Assembly: GCF_002078505.1 (NCBI RefSeq)
Contig: NZ_LUAV01000031.1
Span: 1 to 64,000 of the forward strand
Length of the DNA: 64,000 nucleotides
Direction of reading: 5' to 3'
From: Ensifer aridi
GTDB taxonomy: Bacteria; Pseudomonadota; Alphaproteobacteria; Rhizobiales; Rhizobiaceae
Part shown: positions 61,806 through 64,000 of the stretch, piece by piece
Layout of the letters: the number at the start of each line of letters is the position of its first letter
How positions within the stretch are numbered: position 1 is the stretch's first letter
Program-made: the position numbers and the translations under genes
The notes under the pieces: model-generated
Databases searched by the model: none
What the model saw: only the letters and a program-made list of their open reading frames with translations
Told to the model about the DNA's origin: nothing

Positions 61806-63146
61806 TTAGACCTTTAGCTTCACCTGCGTTCCGCCCGGTCCGCTGACGAGCGTGATCTGGCCGCGATGGTTTGCGGCAACCTGCTTCGCCAGGCTCAAAC
61901 CAAGACCCGCGCCAGTGCTTCGCGGCGTGACACGATAGAAGGGTTCGAAAACAAGCTCTTGATGCTCGGGAGGAATACCCGGCCCTTCATCGGTCACCGA
62001 CACTGCGCCGTCCGCCGAGACCGAAACCGAAATCATCCCGGTATTGCCGCCGTGATCGATCGCATTGCGAACCAAATTGCCGATCGCTCTTGGCAAAGCG
62101 GAAGGGCAGCCCCTGCGTTCGAGACTTTCCACCCGGCTTTGAAAGGAAATCTCGTAACCCGCCGCGATCGCTAGCGGTGCGAAGTTGGCAACGACCATGC
62201 GTGCGACATCGACGAGATCAAGCGTCTCATGCAGGTCGGTCACCTGATCGTTCCGCTCGAAATCGAGCAGCTGCTCGGCCGTTTCCGCGAGCCGCGCCAC
62301 GTCGTCCAGCAGTCGCCGGCGGTCCTGCCCTTCAGGCATTCCGTCGATCCGGGTCTGCATGATGGCGATCGGTGTTCTGAGCTCATGCGCCGCATCGATC
62401 AGGAAGCGCTGGCGTTTCTTAAACTCGTTCTCAAGCCGCTCAAGCGTTCCGTTGAAAGCAATCACCAGCGGAGCCACTTCTTTGGGAATGCCGTCCGCCG
62501 AAAGGCGCGCCCCGTGGCGGCGCGGTTCGATTTCCGATGCTTCGCGAGCGACCTCGCTCAACCTTGCAAGAGCGCGCCGCACAATTCGGGGAACGGTAAG
62601 GAAGATCGCAGGCAAGGCAAGGGCGATCAAAGGGATATAGATCGGGTAGGTGCCGGCCAGAAGAGCGAGAACGGGCCAGCCTTTGTCAGCGAAGCCACCG
62701 AACAGAATTCGGACTTCACCCACCGCAGTCTCGACGCGTTCGATCGTTGCAATCTCATTCGTGCCGGTCGATCCCCGTATGTCCGCGTCGTGGAACAGGT
62801 ACGCCAGATGCGCAAGCTCGGCATAGGGCGCAGGTACGGTGCCATAGGATACCGAGGCGCCGTCTGTCGTGGCCGCGACATACCAAAGCCCCTTGTTCAG
62901 CGCTTTAAGCGATTGCAGTTCCGGCGTATCGCGGAGTTGAAACTTTCCTTGCGCATCGCGTTCCACTGCCTTCGCCACCGCGGCGCTGATTTTGTCCTCC
63001 ACGGCGACGTTCGGAGAGAGGATCATCACTCCGTAGACGCTAAGCCCGATGATCACCGCGGCAACCACAGCGACAATGACGAGACTGAGCTGCCAGCTCA
63101 GCTTCCACCAAAGCGACGGGGTCGGCTTGTTCGCCTCGGGCATCAT
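61806..63146 (-). CDS. Sensor histidine kinase
   Basis: A 446-residue inner-membrane kinase. Helices at about 15-42 and 163-187 flank a periplasmic domain. H-box DAAHELRTPIAIMQTR (about 247-262), N-box NLVRNAIDH, G1 DEGPGIP, G2 GAGLGLSLA. The central N-box has Arg-Asn instead of the usual Asp/Glu-Asn. Its start overlaps the response regulator stop as ATGA. The partner is the downstream-in-map, upstream-in-transcript regulator at 63143-63814. Confidence 0.91.
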   Translation of the reverse strand: MMPEANKPTPSLWWKLSWQLSLVIVAVVAAVIIGLSVYGVMILSPNVAVEDKISAAVAKAVERDAQGKFQLRDTPELQSLKALNKGLWYVAATTDGASVSYGTVPAPYAELAHLAYLFHDADIRGSTGTNEIATIERVETAVGEVRILFGGFADKGWPVLALLAGTYPIYIPLIALALPAIFLTVPRIVRRALARLSEVAREASEIEPRRHGARLSADGIPKEVAPLVIAFNGTLERLENEFKKRQRFLIDAAHELRTPIAIMQTRIDGMPEGQDRRRLLDDVARLAETAEQLLDFERNDQVTDLHETLDLVDVARMVVANFAPLAIAAGYEISFQSRVESLERRGCPSALPRAIGNLVRNAIDHGGNTGMISVSVSADGAVSVTDEGPGIPPEHQELVFEPFYRVTPRSTGAGLGLSLAKQVAANHRGQITLVSGPGGTQVKLKV

Positions 63147-63814
63147 TCTTCCTTCAGAAGATATCCGACACCTCGGATGTTGTGGATGGCGACGCCGGCG
63201 GCGGCGTCCAGCAGTCGTTTGCGCAGCCTGGAGATATGCGCATCGAGGGCATTGGATTGGATCTCATCCTCGTAGTTGTAAACCGCCGTCTCAAGCGTCG
63301 ATCGAAGCACCGTTTTGCCTTTCCGCTTGGCAAGCGCCACAAGGACAAGAAGCTCTCGTCTGGGAAGATCGAGGGGAGCGGCATCGATAGCAACATTGAG
63401 ATGCAGCGGATCGATCACCATACGACCCGCAACAATCCGCTGTTCAGTCAGGTTGGACGGCCGTCGAAGCACCGCGCGAACGCGCGCCATCAGCTCTTCG
63501 ACGAGGAAAGGCTTGCCCAGATAATCGTCAGCGCCGATATCCAGGCCCTCGACCCGCTCCAATGGCTCATTGCGCGCCGTCAGCACGATAATGGGGGTGT
63601 CGTTCCCGGCCCGCCTCAACGTCGGAATGAACGTCAATCCTTCACCGTCAGGCAAACGTCGGTCCAGAAGGATCGCGTCATAGGCATTCTGGCGCGTCAG
63701 CTCGAAGGCGTCTGCGAGATGCATCGTGTGGTCGGTGACGATGCCGAGTTTGCTCAGCGCCACCGACAGCGCGGTCGCCAGCTCCCTCTCATCTTCAATC
63801 AACAACAGTCTCAT
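63143..63814 (-). CDS. OmpR/PhoB-family response regulator
   Basis: A 223-residue regulator started at MRLLLIEDERE; a longer start adds 13 residues of non-receiver sequence. Phospho-acceptor Asp lies in AILLDRRLPDG (about 51), VLTA and Lys in LGKPFLV. The winged helix ends HNIRGVGYLL. It overlaps the kinase gene by 4 bp, forming one two-gene operon. Confidence 0.92.
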   Translation of the reverse strand: MRLLLIEDERELATALSVALSKLGIVTDHTMHLADAFELTRQNAYDAILLDRRLPDGEGLTFIPTLRRAGNDTPIIVLTARNEPLERVEGLDIGADDYLGKPFLVEELMARVRAVLRRPSNLTEQRIVAGRMVIDPLHLNVAIDAAPLDLPRRELLVLVALAKRKGKTVLRSTLETAVYNYEDEIQSNALDAHISRLRKRLLDAAAGVAIHNIRGVGYLLKEE

Positions 63815-63901
63815 CGACCCTTCGCTCTCTGGCCCGTCCTTTGTCTGCCGCAAAACATTGCGGCAGCATTACGGGAATGGAAGGGCCGACCCATCATCCT
63901 G

Positions 63902-64000
63902 CTAAAATTCTAAGAGGCTGACCCTGAGAACATCCGGTCGCGAAAACAGCGTGATGAACTGTCTCAGACCCATACTGCGCAGGTACCGCTTATCCGCCAT
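63902..64000 (-). CDS. Partial open frame at the right edge
   Basis: The minus strand encodes KRYLRSMGLRQFITLFSRPD and VLRVSLLEF before a stop at 63902-63904. The frame runs off the window, so the product is unknown. An ATG at 63998-64000 could be a start or an internal Met. Confidence 0.3.
   Translation of the reverse strand: MADKRYLRSMGLRQFITLFSRPDVLRVSLLEF

Noticed and set aside
1-64000. CRISPR arrays, rRNA, tRNA or replication (repABC) genes
   Set aside because: Looked for by eye; no regularly spaced direct repeats, tRNA T-arm patterns or RepA/B/C-like proteins were found.

Overview
The window reads as GC-rich (about 60% or more) alphaproteobacterial DNA of the Rhizobiales, most like an accessory replicon (megaplasmid or chromid) of a Sinorhizobium/Ensifer-type rhizobium. 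This is inferred from gene content: AztABCD zinc importer, DmeRF, DUF3313, MipA, several OmpR/EnvZ-type pairs, many LysR/AraC regulators, decayed insertion sequences, and no core housekeeping, rRNA or tRNA genes. No replication or conjugation genes are visible, so the replicon type is not proven.

Layout. 0-6 kb: an AcoR-type sigma54 activator, a near-perfect sigma54 promoter, then a medium-chain alcohol dehydrogenase and a SnoaL-FMO fusion. 6-15 kb: an RND efflux pair, an ICMT-like methyltransferase, and an OmpR/EnvZ-type pair split by a divergent MipA outer-membrane gene. 15-26 kb: MFS exporter with its AraC regulator, a His-rich cupin, a VCBS-like protein, a decayed RidA, LysR/aldo-keto reductase, an unusual alpha/beta hydrolase, and a frameshifted AraC beside an NmrA-type reductase. 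26-36 kb: a metal island with DmeF/DmeR (Co/Ni efflux), Zur, the AztABC zinc importer with its AztD chaperone, and three COG0523 (CobW-like) GTPases around a divergent promoter carrying two Zur-like palindromes. 36-42 kb: response regulator, kinase and dual-specificity phosphatase operon, divergent from a four-repeat COG4705 membrane protein that overlaps an adenylate-cyclase-like gene. 42-47 kb: a three-subunit molybdenum hydroxylase and a MoaD-like protein. 47-48 kb: a truncated ISL3 element fused to an AraC tail. 48-52 kb: a 991-residue SerC-like/SerA-like fusion, a glycerate-kinase remnant, and an EamA exporter. 52-54 kb: gene-poor debris with an IS-truncated HTH gene and a possible structured RNA. 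54-60 kb: a small kinase, methyltransferase/Rrf2 pair, and a LysR-controlled SDR-tautomerase-MBL operon with a decayed aldo-keto reductase at its end. 60-64 kb: IS110 debris, a DUF3313 lipoprotein, and a histidine kinase/response regulator pair.

The best-integrated system is the zinc island: import (AztABC), periplasmic delivery (AztD), sensing (Zur), intracellular allocation (three GTPases) and a neighbouring efflux pair for competing metals. The features that look least described are the SerC-SerA fusion, the COG4705/cyclase pair with a degenerate cyclase site, and a 70-bp direct repeat at about 0.05 and 17.9 kb whose core matches the XerC half of a dif site. Gene starts were moved to internal codons where ribosome binding sites or family length favour this; each case is noted.
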